Source: Chloroflexota bacterium (GTDB lineage: Bacteria > Chloroflexota > Dehalococcoidia > Lucifugimonadales > UBA3495). Taken from it: 64,000 nt of DNA. The DNA lies in contig JAPPMU010000020.1 of assembly GCA_028873965.1 (NCBI GenBank), positions 95,429 to 159,428 on the forward strand. Direction: 5' to 3'. Below, piece after piece: positions 40,294 to 48,651 of the stretch. The notes beneath the pieces were generated by a model. That model did not search any database, had not been told where the DNA came from, and saw nothing but the letters and a program-made list of their open reading frames with translations. The translations under genes were made by a program, and so were the position numbers. The number at the start of each line of letters is the position of its first letter. Within the stretch, counting starts at the first letter, position 1.

Positions 40294-40938
40294 TCATTCT
40301 TGTCCAATCACAGTGAGCCCGATCTCCGAAGCTGCAGCAGTTCCATCTACGGGTTTCTGATAATCCGGCGCCAGCATTTCGATCCGCTTGGACGGAGCGG
40401 TTTCTGGGGAATCATTAATCTCTTCGGGGGTGTTGAAGCCGTCTCTAATTTCCTGGAACCTATCGGCGAGCTCGGGATGATAAATGGCTTGAGCAAACTT
40501 TTCGCAATCGCTGAACAACATTGCCTCAAATTCGTGCATCATCACGTAGGGAACAAACCGGACGGGGTTGAAACTATTGCCCATCAAGGTTGCCACATCG
40601 GTACGAATCGCGTTCTCAACGTGGGCGGCGCGTTGCGGGAAGGGCAAACGGTTGGCTTCCGCGCGGCCCGGCCAAGCCCCTGGTGCCCGGGTAGGCAAAC
40701 CATAATAATCGACCATGGTGGTCACAACCAGGCCAGCGTCCTGGCGGAGTTGATTCTCGATACCGCGGCGGGCTTCCGACCATGGCCGAATACCGCCGCG
40801 GCGACTTTTCTGGCGTTGGCCGCCCATTAGTCTGGCAGAGACGTCGAGGTAACTGGCGCGGTAAAGATGCGGCGCAAGGAGATCGTTTACGAAAGTTTCC
40901 TCAGTCTCACCTTCGACGAGGACAAAGAGTCGTGTCAT
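40294..40938 (-). CDS. DUF4276 (TOPRIM-like) protein, partner of the AAA ATPase
   Basis: A 214-residue DUF4276 protein. LFVLVEGETEETFVNDLLAPHL is the opening with the acidic residue of a TOPRIM-like fold, and VVTTMVDYYGLP carries the DYY acid, followed by HEFEAMLFSDCEKFA, the usual family ending. OLD and related nucleases use such a domain to cut DNA or RNA. The ATG overlaps the stop of the upstream ATPase gene by 4 bases, so the two are co-translated and probably act as one complex. Confidence 0.82.
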   Translation of the reverse strand: MTRLFVLVEGETEETFVNDLLAPHLYRASYLDVSARLMGGQRQKSRRGGIRPWSEARRGIENQLRQDAGLVVTTMVDYYGLPTRAPGAWPGRAEANRLPFPQRAAHVENAIRTDVATLMGNSFNPVRFVPYVMMHEFEAMLFSDCEKFAQAIYHPELADRFQEIRDGFNTPEEINDSPETAPSKRIEMLAPDYQKPVDGTAAASEIGLTVIGQE

Positions 40939-42020
40939 GGGGTGGACAGTCGGTCACTCCGGTATTCCGGGCTTGGCCGGCCGCCAAGTTCGTTCTGTTC
41001 CCACAGCTGCCCCAAGCTGTAATCCTCCAGCCACACTGCCAATCTCTCGGCATCAAGCCGCTCGAAACTGGCTTCCCCATTCACCCGGTTAGCCACGATG
41101 ACGTCTTCCGGCTCAAAGTGGTCCAATAACGTTGGCGATTGGGTGGCCATAATTACCTGACCGTACACTGCCGCCTTCTTGACCAAGGCGGCCAGCATGG
41201 TAACTGCGTATGGGTGTAAGCCCAGCTCCGGCTCGTCAAGCAGTATTACCGAGGGACGCAGGCTGTCCGGTTGGAGCAGGAGGGTCGCCAAAGCGATGAA
41301 GCGCAGCGTGCCATCGGAAAGCGACGCGGCGTTGAAGTAAGCATCAGACCCCTTGTGCCGCCATTCGAGGAGGATCGTATCCTCGTTCAACGCCTGCGGC
41401 TCAAGATTGAAGTCATCAAAAAACGGCGCCACCAACCTGACCGTTCGCGTGATTTGCTTATAGGAAAACGAATGCTTGCTCCGCAGCAAATACAGAAACG
41501 CGGCCAAGTTGGAACCGTCAGGACGTAGGAAACGGTTATCGTGCAAATCGGCCGTATTCTTCATCGGCGACGCCCGGCTCGTATCGTGGAAATGGTATGA
41601 AACCCACGGGTCAACATTGATGAAATCCCGTATCAGCGCTGGAGTGTCGTCTGAATTCAGTCCAGGTAGCGACGTCGGCCACTTACTACAGGCCTGTTCC
41701 ACTAATGCCAGACGATCATCAAAATACATCGGCTCCAGCGTTAGCCGGTACCAATTCCCGTCGTCGAAAGCAATGACGACATTGATGTCTTCCGTGATGC
41801 GTGAACCAAAATGGAGCACACGTTCCGCTCCGCCGGCCCTTGCCACGAACTGGCGTAACCGGCCATCAACTACGTCTCGCACCAGCGAGAACGCCTCGAG
41901 GAAATTTGACTTGCCCGAGCCGTTGGCCCCGATAAGCACGTTGATGGGATTGAGCTTCAGTTGCTCAATGGCCTTGATGCTCTTGAATCCCCGGATCGTG
42001 ATGTTGTCCAATGTCGGCAT
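40935..42020 (-). CDS. AAA_21/AAA_15-type SMC-like ATPase
   Basis: A 361-residue ABC/SMC-type ATPase: LDNITIRGFKSI, Walker A LIGANGSGKSNFLEA (about residue 33), the signature-like LSDGTLRFIALATLLL, Walker B VILLDEPELGLHPYA, and the H-loop ATQSPTLLDHF. Members work with TOPRIM or other nucleases in defence (for example OLD/Gabija, PARIS). The frame is open far upstream, but ATG 42020 (MPTLDN) fits the family start and avoids overlap with the next gene. Genes on both sides are metabolic, so this pair is a compact insert. Confidence 0.85.
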   Translation of the reverse strand: MPTLDNITIRGFKSIKAIEQLKLNPINVLIGANGSGKSNFLEAFSLVRDVVDGRLRQFVARAGGAERVLHFGSRITEDINVVIAFDDGNWYRLTLEPMYFDDRLALVEQACSKWPTSLPGLNSDDTPALIRDFINVDPWVSYHFHDTSRASPMKNTADLHDNRFLRPDGSNLAAFLYLLRSKHSFSYKQITRTVRLVAPFFDDFNLEPQALNEDTILLEWRHKGSDAYFNAASLSDGTLRFIALATLLLQPDSLRPSVILLDEPELGLHPYAVTMLAALVKKAAVYGQVIMATQSPTLLDHFEPEDVIVANRVNGEASFERLDAERLAVWLEDYSLGQLWEQNELGGRPSPEYRSDRLSTP

Positions 42021-42034
42021 GTCGACACCGTCAA

Positions 42035-42817
42035 TCACGGATGCGCGTTCAACCCGCCGTCGATGTAGACGGGTTGGCCGGAGGGGTAGTCGCAGTGGGG
42101 GGAGCAGAGGTACACCAGCATGGCCGCGAGGTCGCGGGGGTGGCCCTTGCGACGCATGGGGGTGTAGCGAACGAGCAGTTCCTCGCGCTGGGTTTCCAGG
42201 GGGATGTCCTCGGCGGTGGACCAGCCGGAACCGACGGCGTTGACGCGGATCTCGCTGCGGCCCCATTCGACGGCCAGGGACCGGGTGAGGGACAGCACGG
42301 CGGCCTGGGTGGCGCTGTAGGCCGAGCAGTTGATCACCGCCCGCTCGGCCAGATTGGATATGACGTTCACGATCCGACCGTACTGCTGGTCCAGCATCCG
42401 CTGACCTACGGCCTGGCTGAGCATGAAGGTGGCGCGGACGTTGCGGGCGTGCAGCTCGTCCCATTCCGCGAGGGCGATGTCGGCGGCGGGCTTGGCGAAG
42501 AAGCTCCGGGTATCGTTGACGAGGATATCGACCCGGGGATGCACAGCGGCAAAGGCATCGACGACCGCGGAGGCTGCCTCGGGAGTGTCCCAGCGTCCCA
42601 CGTGGCGTGCGGTATCGCAGCCGGAGACGGCGGATACGGCGGCGGCGATGGCATCGGTGGCGGAATCGTGTCGAGCTACGGCAAACACCGAAGCGCCGGC
42701 CTCGGCCAGGGCGGCGGCCAGGAAGGGGGTTTCATCACCGCCGGCGGAGGCGACGATGGCGGTTTGGCCGGCCAGGCTGAATTCGGATGGGAGACGGGCT
42801 GGAGACGGGATTACCAC
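42035..42817 (-). CDS. SDR-fold protein with altered catalytic residues
   Basis: A 260-residue short-chain dehydrogenase-like protein. The overall fold is clear (GRIVNVIS, YSATQAAVLSLTRSLAVEWG, the final GQPVYIDGG). The nucleotide motif is not the usual TGxxxGxG (ASAGGDETP), NNAG has become NDTR, and the lysine of YxxxK is Gln (YSATQ). It is therefore probably not an ordinary NAD(P) oxidoreductase. Start GTG 42817 with GAGGAG 10 bases upstream inside a dispersed repeat. It is followed by the ATPase gene. Confidence 0.78.
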   Translation of the reverse strand: MVIPSPARLPSEFSLAGQTAIVASAGGDETPFLAAALAEAGASVFAVARHDSATDAIAAAVSAVSGCDTARHVGRWDTPEAASAVVDAFAAVHPRVDILVNDTRSFFAKPAADIALAEWDELHARNVRATFMLSQAVGQRMLDQQYGRIVNVISNLAERAVINCSAYSATQAAVLSLTRSLAVEWGRSEIRVNAVGSGWSTAEDIPLETQREELLVRYTPMRRKGHPRDLAAMLVYLCSPHCDYPSGQPVYIDGGLNAHP

Positions 42818-42842
42818 GTCGCTACGCTCCTCGCGATGACGG
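42811..42842. repeat. dispersed repeat fragment containing CGTCGCTACGCTCCTCGC
   Basis: Same family as 28171-28261. It holds the start codon and ribosome site of the SDR-like gene on the minus strand. Confidence 0.6.
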
Positions 42843-42871
42843 ATGGATCGAGTTTCAGGCGGAGATGGGGG

Positions 42872-43681
42872 TTACGGTTCCAGCGCGGCGACGGGAGCGT
42901 GACCGGTGGGCGTGATGCCGGCGGCGAGGCCGGCGCCATCCAGGATGAACATCTCGCCGGTCATGTAATCGGAGGCATCGGACGCCAGGAAGACGGCGAT
43001 GGGTCCCAGGTCCTCGGGCTTGCCCAGTTTGCCCGTGGGCAGGAAATCGCCGGACTGGGGCAACGTGCGATTGATTTCGGCGCTGGGGTCAATGGTCGGA
43101 ATGAAGCCCGGTACGATGCTGTTGGCCGTGATGCCGTAGCGCGCCAGGCTGAAGGACAGGACGCGGGTCAGTTGGATGACGCCGCCCTTGGACGTGCAGT
43201 ACATGTAGATGTCGCGGCCACCGCGGAGCCCGAACCCGGACGCGACGTTGATGATCTTGCCTTTGCCGGTGTCGGCCATGGGCTTGGCGGCGGCGCGGGC
43301 GCAGTAGAACGCGCCGGAAAGGTTGACGGACATAGCCGATTCCCAGTCGTCGTCGGTGATTTCCCAGATGGGTTTGAGGACGTTGTCGGCGACCATGGCC
43401 GCGTTGTTGATGAGCACGTCGATGCGGCCGAAATGAGACATTGCGGCGTCGACCAGCGCGTTGGCATCCGACGACTTTGCAACGTCGGTGGGCACCGCGA
43501 TGGCATCTTGTCCGGTGGCGATCACCTCATCGCGCGCGGCCTCGATGGGACCGGGACGGCGACCAGCGATGGCGAGGTTGGCGCCGGAGCGGGTGAGGGC
43601 GCGCACCATTTCGAGGCCGAGACCGGTTCCGCCGCCGGTGATGACGACGACTTTGCCGTCGAGGTAGAGGTTTTCAAGCAT
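42872..43681 (-). CDS. short-chain dehydrogenase/reductase
   Basis: A 269-residue classical SDR with all marks: ITGGGTGLG, DV after the third strand, NNAA, the Ser in NVASGFG, and YCTSK. GRR after the second strand hints at NADP preference. Ends with the usual SDYMTGEMFILDGA. Start taken as ATG 43681; a GTG six codons earlier lies in a repeat. Tandem with the degenerate SDR downstream, with 54 bases between. Substrate not readable. Confidence 0.87.
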   Translation of the reverse strand: MLENLYLDGKVVVITGGGTGLGLEMVRALTRSGANLAIAGRRPGPIEAARDEVIATGQDAIAVPTDVAKSSDANALVDAAMSHFGRIDVLINNAAMVADNVLKPIWEITDDDWESAMSVNLSGAFYCARAAAKPMADTGKGKIINVASGFGLRGGRDIYMYCTSKGGVIQLTRVLSFSLARYGITANSIVPGFIPTIDPSAEINRTLPQSGDFLPTGKLGKPEDLGPIAVFLASDASDYMTGEMFILDGAGLAAGITPTGHAPVAALEP

Positions 43682-43692
43682 TCGGTCTACGA

Positions 43693-43730
43693 CCCTCACC
43701 CCAACCCCTCTCCCACGGCGGGGAGAGGGA
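43693..43730. repeat. dispersed CCCTCACCCCAACCCC / GGGGAGAGGG repeat
   Basis: A common intergenic palindrome type (CCCTCTCCC / GGGGAGAGGG). Here it encodes the last 12 residues and stop of birA and the upstream region of the SDR gene. Confidence 0.7.
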
Positions 43731-44514
43731 CTGTGTTATTAGTTCGGAGGGTAATGTCTCCGGCGGTTAGGGTCAACAACTCGCCCGCATCGGTGCGGAG
43801 CATGAGGTTACCGTGCTCGTCGATATCTTCGGCGAGGCCGGTTTCGGTTGCGCCGTGGTGGGTCACCGTCACGCGCTGGCCCAGGGTGTCCAGCCACCGA
43901 CGCCATTCGGAGATGGGAGAACGTCCGCGTCGCAGGTCCAGATACAGGGCGTCCATGTGCTGGAGGATGCGACGAAGTAACTCGGCCCGGTCTATTTCAA
44001 ACCCTGACGCGCGGTTCAGGCTGGTCGCGGTGGCGGCGATTTCGAGGTCGGCGGATACGTCCAGGGCGACGTTAACGCCGATACCGACCACGGCGTGCTG
44101 AATTTGAGAGCCTGACAGCGCGCTCTCGGCAAGAATACCGGCGACCTTGCGGCCGTCGATCATGATGTCGTTGGGCCACTTGATGGACGGGTAGAGGCCG
44201 GCGACCTGCCGGATGGCTCGGGCTACGGCAACCCCGGCCAGCGGGCTGAGCAGGGGCAGGGCGTCGGGTTCCGGGTGGAAGAGCACGGAGAAGTAGAGAT
44301 TACCCTCGTCGGATACCCAGCGCCGGCCCAGGCGGCCCCGGCTGGCGCTCTGGGTCTCGGCGACGACCACGGCCCCTTCTTCGGCTCCGTCCCGAGCCCA
44401 CTCCGCGGTGTCGTCCATGGTGGAGCCCGTGGACTGGTAGAACCGGACGCTCCGACCGATGACGGCGGTGTAGAGGCCGGAGCGGAGCATTTGGGCGACG
44501 ATGGATGGGGGCAT
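43696..44514 (-). CDS. birA: biotin-[acetyl-CoA carboxylase] ligase (no HTH domain)
   Basis: A 272-residue biotin protein ligase that attaches biotin to carboxylase carrier domains. FYQSTGSTMDDT, the biotin-binding SASRGRLGRRW, IKWPNDIMIDGRKVAGILAE and VVGIGVNV are intact. The DNA-binding domain of group II BirA is missing, so it is a group I, non-regulatory ligase. The C-terminal 12 residues come from a dispersed repeat and are not conserved family sequence. No ribosome site is obvious at ATG 44514. Confidence 0.92.
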   Translation of the reverse strand: MPPSIVAQMLRSGLYTAVIGRSVRFYQSTGSTMDDTAEWARDGAEEGAVVVAETQSASRGRLGRRWVSDEGNLYFSVLFHPEPDALPLLSPLAGVAVARAIRQVAGLYPSIKWPNDIMIDGRKVAGILAESALSGSQIQHAVVGIGVNVALDVSADLEIAATATSLNRASGFEIDRAELLRRILQHMDALYLDLRRGRSPISEWRRWLDTLGQRVTVTHHGATETGLAEDIDEHGNLMLRTDAGELLTLTAGDITLRTNNTVPLPAVGEGLG

Positions 44515-44538
44515 GGTCGGAGAACCTAGTGGAGTGAT

Positions 44539-44988
44539 TCAGGTTCCTGATACCCAATCGGAGAATGACGTGCGGCCCGTATATTCGTCGGGGAGCAGGC
44601 CCCAAAGGATTTCCAGAAGCGGCCTGATCTCATTGAGGGCGGATTCCGCTCGATAAGCCGTCATGAAAACTTCGTAGAAATTCCCGTGGAGACGTTCCGC
44701 CGCGCTGAGACCCTGGTCGATAAGCAAAGCCTGTTCCGGCATCTCCTCCATGAGAGCCGTGATCGCTTCTTGGATGGCCACATGGTCGTAGTGCTGCCAT
44801 CCGCGCATGGTGGCGACAGCTTTCGTCAATTGCGCGACGGTACCCCAGCCCTTCTCACCAGCCTGGCACAGATCGCCCCCAGCGAGGTGGGCGGGCCATT
44901 TCGACCAATAATCCCGGGCTTGCTCCAGATGCTTGCGGATGCGAGCGTCGCGGCGGGCCGGTGGTTCACGGCGAGTTCGTGGCGGCAT
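44539..44988 (-). CDS. PaREP1-type (HEPN superfamily) protein
   Basis: A 149-residue helical protein. LEQARDYWSKWPAHLAGGDLCQAGEKGWGTVAQLTKAVATMRGW and ERLHGNFYEVFM follow the PaREP1 pattern (acidic helix, QAxEKxWG, KAVAxxRGW, LHxNFYE). This family belongs to the HEPN group and is often found near nucleotidyltransferases or toxin systems. Lies between birA and glyS. A more distant relative is at 22103. Confidence 0.72.
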   Translation of the reverse strand: MPPRTRREPPARRDARIRKHLEQARDYWSKWPAHLAGGDLCQAGEKGWGTVAQLTKAVATMRGWQHYDHVAIQEAITALMEEMPEQALLIDQGLSAAERLHGNFYEVFMTAYRAESALNEIRPLLEILWGLLPDEYTGRTSFSDWVSGT

Positions 44989-45006
44989 GGTGATTTCCCT
45001 GCTCTT

Positions 45007-46326
45007 TTACCAGCCGTGGTCGTAGCGGTCCTGGAGGACGTCGAGGAGGCGGGCGATGGGGATGCGCTGCTGGATCATGGTGTCGCGGTCGCGGATGGTT
45101 ACGGCGTGGTCGTCCAGGGTGTCGAAGTCGACGGTGACGCAGTAGGGCGTGCCGATCTCGTCCTGGCGGCGGTAGCGGCGGCCGATGCTCTGGGCGTCGT
45201 CGAACTGGCAGCGGAAACGGCGGCGGACCAGGTCGTAAACGCTGCGCGCGGTTGGAGCCAGGCGGGCGTTGCGACTCAGCGGCAGGACGGCAACGGTAAC
45301 GGGAGCAAGGGCTTGGTGGAAGTGGAGGACGGTGCGGGTGTCGTTGCCGTCGGGTTCCTCGTCGTAGCTGTCCAGCCAGAAGGCCAGGGTGGCCCGGTCG
45401 ACGCCGCCGGAGGGTTCGATGACGTAGGGCAGGTAGCGCTCGTGGATCTCGTCGTCAAAGTAGGTGAGGTCCTCGCCGCTGAACTCCTTGTGGCGGCCCA
45501 GGTCGAAGTCGGCGCGGTTGGCGATGCCTTCCAACTCGCCCCAGCCCCAGGGGAAGCGGTACTCGATGTCGTAGGTGGCCTTGGCGTAGTGGGCGAGCTC
45601 GTCGCCGGCGTGTTCGCGGAGACGCAAGTTGCCGGGGCGGATGCCCAGGCTCACGTACCAGTCGAAACGGGATTGCACCCACTGCTGCAACCACTCGTCG
45701 TCGGTTCCGGGCTTGACGAAGAACTCGATCTCCATCTGCTCGAACTCGCGAGTGCGGAAGGTGAAGTTGCCGGGGGTGATCTCGTTGCGGAAGGCCTTGC
45801 CGATCTGGGCGATGCCGAAGGGCAGTTTCTTGCGGGTGGCGGTCTGGACGTTCTGGAAGTTGACGAAGATGCCCTGAGCGGTCTCGGGCCGCAGGAACAC
45901 CTCGTTGCTGGAATCTTCCACGGGGCCCATGAAGGTGCGGAACATGAGGTTGAAACGGCGGGGTTCGGTGAACTCGCCGCCGCACTCGGGGCAAACGTCG
46001 GTTTCGAGCTGGTCCTGGCGGAAGCGGCGGTGGCACTGACGACACTCAACCAGCGGGTCGCTGAAGTTCTCCACGTGACCGCTGGCTTCCCAGACCCGGG
46101 GATGCATCAGGATGGCGGCGTCCAGGCCGACCACATCGTCGCGCTCCGAGACGACGGACCGCCACCAGGCTTCCTTGACGTTGCGCTTCAGCTCGACGCC
46201 GAGCGGGCCATAGTCCCAGGTGGATCCGAGGCCGCCGTACACCTCGCTGGACTGGAACACGAAACCCCGTCGCTTGGAGAGGGACAGGACTTTATCCATA
46301 TCGGCGTGAGGGAGGGTGCGCGGCAT
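45007..46326 (-). CDS. glyS: glycyl-tRNA synthetase (class II, dimeric type)
   Basis: A 439-residue class II synthetase attaching glycine to tRNA-Gly. [16 protein letters not shown] and [15 protein letters not shown] mark the start; [19 protein letters not shown] and CPECGG form a zinc-ribbon insert; [38 protein letters not shown] (motif 2) and [13 protein letters not shown] (motif 3) follow. The C-terminal anticodon-binding domain starts at VAVLPLSRN. Length and order fit the alpha-2 type. ATG 46326 follows GAGGT. Confidence 0.96.
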   Translation of the reverse strand: MPRTLPHADMDKVLSLSKRRGFVFQSSEVYGGLGSTWDYGPLGVELKRNVKEAWWRSVVSERDDVVGLDAAILMHPRVWEASGHVENFSDPLVECRQCHRRFRQDQLETDVCPECGGEFTEPRRFNLMFRTFMGPVEDSSNEVFLRPETAQGIFVNFQNVQTATRKKLPFGIAQIGKAFRNEITPGNFTFRTREFEQMEIEFFVKPGTDDEWLQQWVQSRFDWYVSLGIRPGNLRLREHAGDELAHYAKATYDIEYRFPWGWGELEGIANRADFDLGRHKEFSGEDLTYFDDEIHERYLPYVIEPSGGVDRATLAFWLDSYDEEPDGNDTRTVLHFHQALAPVTVAVLPLSRNARLAPTARSVYDLVRRRFRCQFDDAQSIGRRYRRQDEIGTPYCVTVDFDTLDDHAVTIRDRDTMIQQRIPIARLLDVLQDRYDHGW

Positions 46327-46435
46327 ACTGGGACCTCGTTGCGGGAATCAGGGTGGAATTATGTTATCACTGCGCGGCCGAACGCGGCGGAGATCGGCTC
46401 TCCCGTGAGTGATGGATTCCTGCTGGGTCGGGAAA

Positions 46436-46547
46436 CGTCAGAAGCAGGATTTGCCAGATTTGAGGATTATCAGGATTGAAACCGTCCTGTGATGGTGATC
46501 CCTCAATCCTGTCCAGTCCTAAAATCCGGTAAATCCTGCTTCTGACG
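46436..46547. repeat. large palindromic repeat between glyS and the chelatase gene
   Basis: Two arms of about 44 bases (46436-46479 and 46503-46547), each starting CGTCAGAAGCAGGATTT when read outward, pair with a few mismatches around a 23-base centre. A half-copy is at 19667-19690. The transcript could fold into a long hairpin. Confidence 0.8.
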
Positions 46548-46552
46548 ATTCA

Positions 46553-48625
46553 CTAAACTGGGTATGCGGGGTCTTCCGCGGGCCGCTCGCCGGGGAGTTC
46601 GCGGCGCACGGCATCGGCCAGGCTCTGGGCGGCGAGGTCGTCGAGCTTGATGTAGCGCGCGGACATGGCGTCGGCGATGTTTTTTGCCAGCTCAAGCTTG
46701 ATGAAGTCCTGCTCGGTGTCCACGACGACCGAGGGGATTTTTGCGGCGGCAACGGTTTCCCCGAGTTGGCGCACCTCATCGGGCAGCGTGAGGACGTTGG
46801 AGGACTGATCTCCGGCGAGGGTCACGTTGGCGCGGCCGTCGGACAACAGCACCAGCAAGGGCAGCACGTCGCGATCCTTCATGCGCTCGGTCTCCAGGGT
46901 CTCCATGGCGAGATAGATGGCGCGGGCCAGGGGCGTGCGGCCGCCGGTGGGCATCTCCTGGAGGCACCACTGGGCCATTTCGACGCTGCCGGTGGGCGGC
47001 AGCAGAACCTCGGCGCCGGTTCCCCGGAAGGCGATCAGGCCGACCCGGTCCCGGCGCTGGTAGGCATCAAGAAGGAGGGACATCACCGCGCCCTTGACGG
47101 CGACCATTCGGCGCTGCGCGCCCATGGAGCCGCTGGCGTCAACGACGAACAAAATCAGGGAGCCGGTATGGGTCTCGCGTACCTTCTCGCGCACGTCCCA
47201 CGGTTCGATGAGCAGGGCGGCTGCGTCGGAGTTCGATGCCTGTTGGCGGGACTGCTGATAGGGCGCGGCGGCGCGCAGGGTCGCGTCCAGGGCGAGATCG
47301 GATGCGGGGCCTTCGGGGACGCGGGCCCCGACGTACCGGCCGGCCGAGGTGCCGCTAACCGTGGTGGCGCGACGGCCCGAGGATCGCCGGGCGCGACGGT
47401 CCGGGGGTTGGACCTGGAGGTTCTGGACGGCGTAGGGATCGCCGATCTCGAACCACTCGTCCCCGAGGGCGGCGTCCGCCGGGTCCTCTGGACGGTCTTC
47501 GGGCGGATCGGGTTCTCTATCGCTATCGGAGTCGCCGGGATCGTCGTTGGAGTCGTTGTCGGCAGACGGTTCGCGGTCGCGCTGCTGGTTCTGGAAGTCC
47601 TCCAGCATGTTGTCCAGCTGCTCGGTGACCAGGTGAGGCTGCTGGAAGGGTTGGCGACGCTGGCGGTGGAGCAGGGCCATCAGGGCCGCTTCGCGCACGT
47701 CTTCCACGTCGACGACGGTACGCCCCTCATACGCCGCGATGGTGCTGGCGGTCTTGTACATCACGATGTCGCCACGCAGCCCGTCCACCTGGTACTCGGC
47801 GCAGATGTCGGTGATGAGCTCAAGAATCTCGTCGGGTACAACCACGTCGGCGAGAAGCCGCTGGCTGCTCAGCAGACGCTCGCGTTCCGCCTGCTCGGCG
47901 TCGGCCCAGCCGTCCATGAAGTCGAATGGGCTGGACTCGAAGGCCATGCGGCGGCGCACCACCTCGCGGCGTTCGGCCGGCTCGAATACGCCGTCAACCT
48001 CCACGGCCAGGCCGAAACGATCCAGCAGCTGCGGGCGGAGGTCGCCTTCCTCGGGGTTCATGGTCCCGACGAGCATGAATTCGGCGTCGTGGCTGACTGA
48101 GATACCCTCGCGTTCCACGTAGTTGCGCCCCATGGCGGCAGCGTCCAGCAGCACGTCCACCAGGTGGTCGTTGAGAAGGTTGACCTCGTCGATGTACAGG
48201 ATGCCGCGATGAGCGGAGGCGATGAGCCCGGGCTCGAAGTTCTTCTCACCGGACTTGATGGCCTGCTCGATATCCAGCGAACCCACCAGCCGGTCTTCGG
48301 TGGCTCCCACGGGCAGGTCGACGATGCGGACCTGGCGAGCGGAGGGACTGCCGGCTCTTCCCGCTTGCTGGCACCATTGGCACACATCCTGTGGCGCGCC
48401 GGGCTGGCAACTGTAAGGGCAGCCGGGAACCACGGGGACCTGGGGCAGCAGCGCAGCCAACGAGCGCACGGCGGTGCTCTTGGCGGTGCCCTTCTTGCCC
48501 CGAACCAGCACGCCGCCGATGCGGGGGTTGATGGCGTTGAGCAACAGGGCACGCTTCATCGGCGTCTGGCCGACGATGGCGGTGAAGGGGAACCTGGGCT
48601 CGCGGCCGGCGGCGGGCTGGGTCAC
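46553..48625 (-). CDS. fused BchI/BchD-type chelatase subunit (likely cobaltochelatase)
   Basis: A 690-residue protein: an N-terminal AAA+ module (FPFTAIVGQ, RGKKGTAKST, LYIDEVNLL, TMNPEEGDLRPQLLDRFGL) and a C-terminal von Willebrand A domain with the MIDAS motif VVDASGSMGA, joined by an acidic Asp/Pro/Glu linker (about 350-415). A cysteine cluster (CPYSCQPGAPQDVCQWC) early in the AAA+ part is typical of fused magnesium-chelatase-like subunits. As last gene of a riboswitch-controlled operon with cobN and cbtAB, it most likely powers CobN in inserting cobalt into the corrin ring. GTG 48625 is preferred; TTG 48655 overlaps cbtA. Confidence 0.85.
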   Translation of the reverse strand: MTQPAAGREPRFPFTAIVGQTPMKRALLLNAINPRIGGVLVRGKKGTAKSTAVRSLAALLPQVPVVPGCPYSCQPGAPQDVCQWCQQAGRAGSPSARQVRIVDLPVGATEDRLVGSLDIEQAIKSGEKNFEPGLIASAHRGILYIDEVNLLNDHLVDVLLDAAAMGRNYVEREGISVSHDAEFMLVGTMNPEEGDLRPQLLDRFGLAVEVDGVFEPAERREVVRRRMAFESSPFDFMDGWADAEQAERERLLSSQRLLADVVVPDEILELITDICAEYQVDGLRGDIVMYKTASTIAAYEGRTVVDVEDVREAALMALLHRQRRQPFQQPHLVTEQLDNMLEDFQNQQRDREPSADNDSNDDPGDSDSDREPDPPEDRPEDPADAALGDEWFEIGDPYAVQNLQVQPPDRRARRSSGRRATTVSGTSAGRYVGARVPEGPASDLALDATLRAAAPYQQSRQQASNSDAAALLIEPWDVREKVRETHTGSLILFVVDASGSMGAQRRMVAVKGAVMSLLLDAYQRRDRVGLIAFRGTGAEVLLPPTGSVEMAQWCLQEMPTGGRTPLARAIYLAMETLETERMKDRDVLPLLVLLSDGRANVTLAGDQSSNVLTLPDEVRQLGETVAAAKIPSVVVDTEQDFIKLELAKNIADAMSARYIKLDDLAAQSLADAVRRELPGERPAEDPAYPV

Positions 48626-48651
48626 GGTGTCACCACAAAGGCGTGGGCGGA

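Noticed and set aside
42021..42464. An N-terminal extension of about 148 codons on the AAA ATPase
   Set aside because: It lies antisense-free but out of frame within the SDR gene and is Arg/Pro-rich; the family starts at MPTLDN.
42011..44101. A 696-codon plus-strand frame opposite the two SDR genes and birA
   Set aside because: Low-complexity composition and no motif; the minus strand has conserved SDR and BirA motifs throughout.
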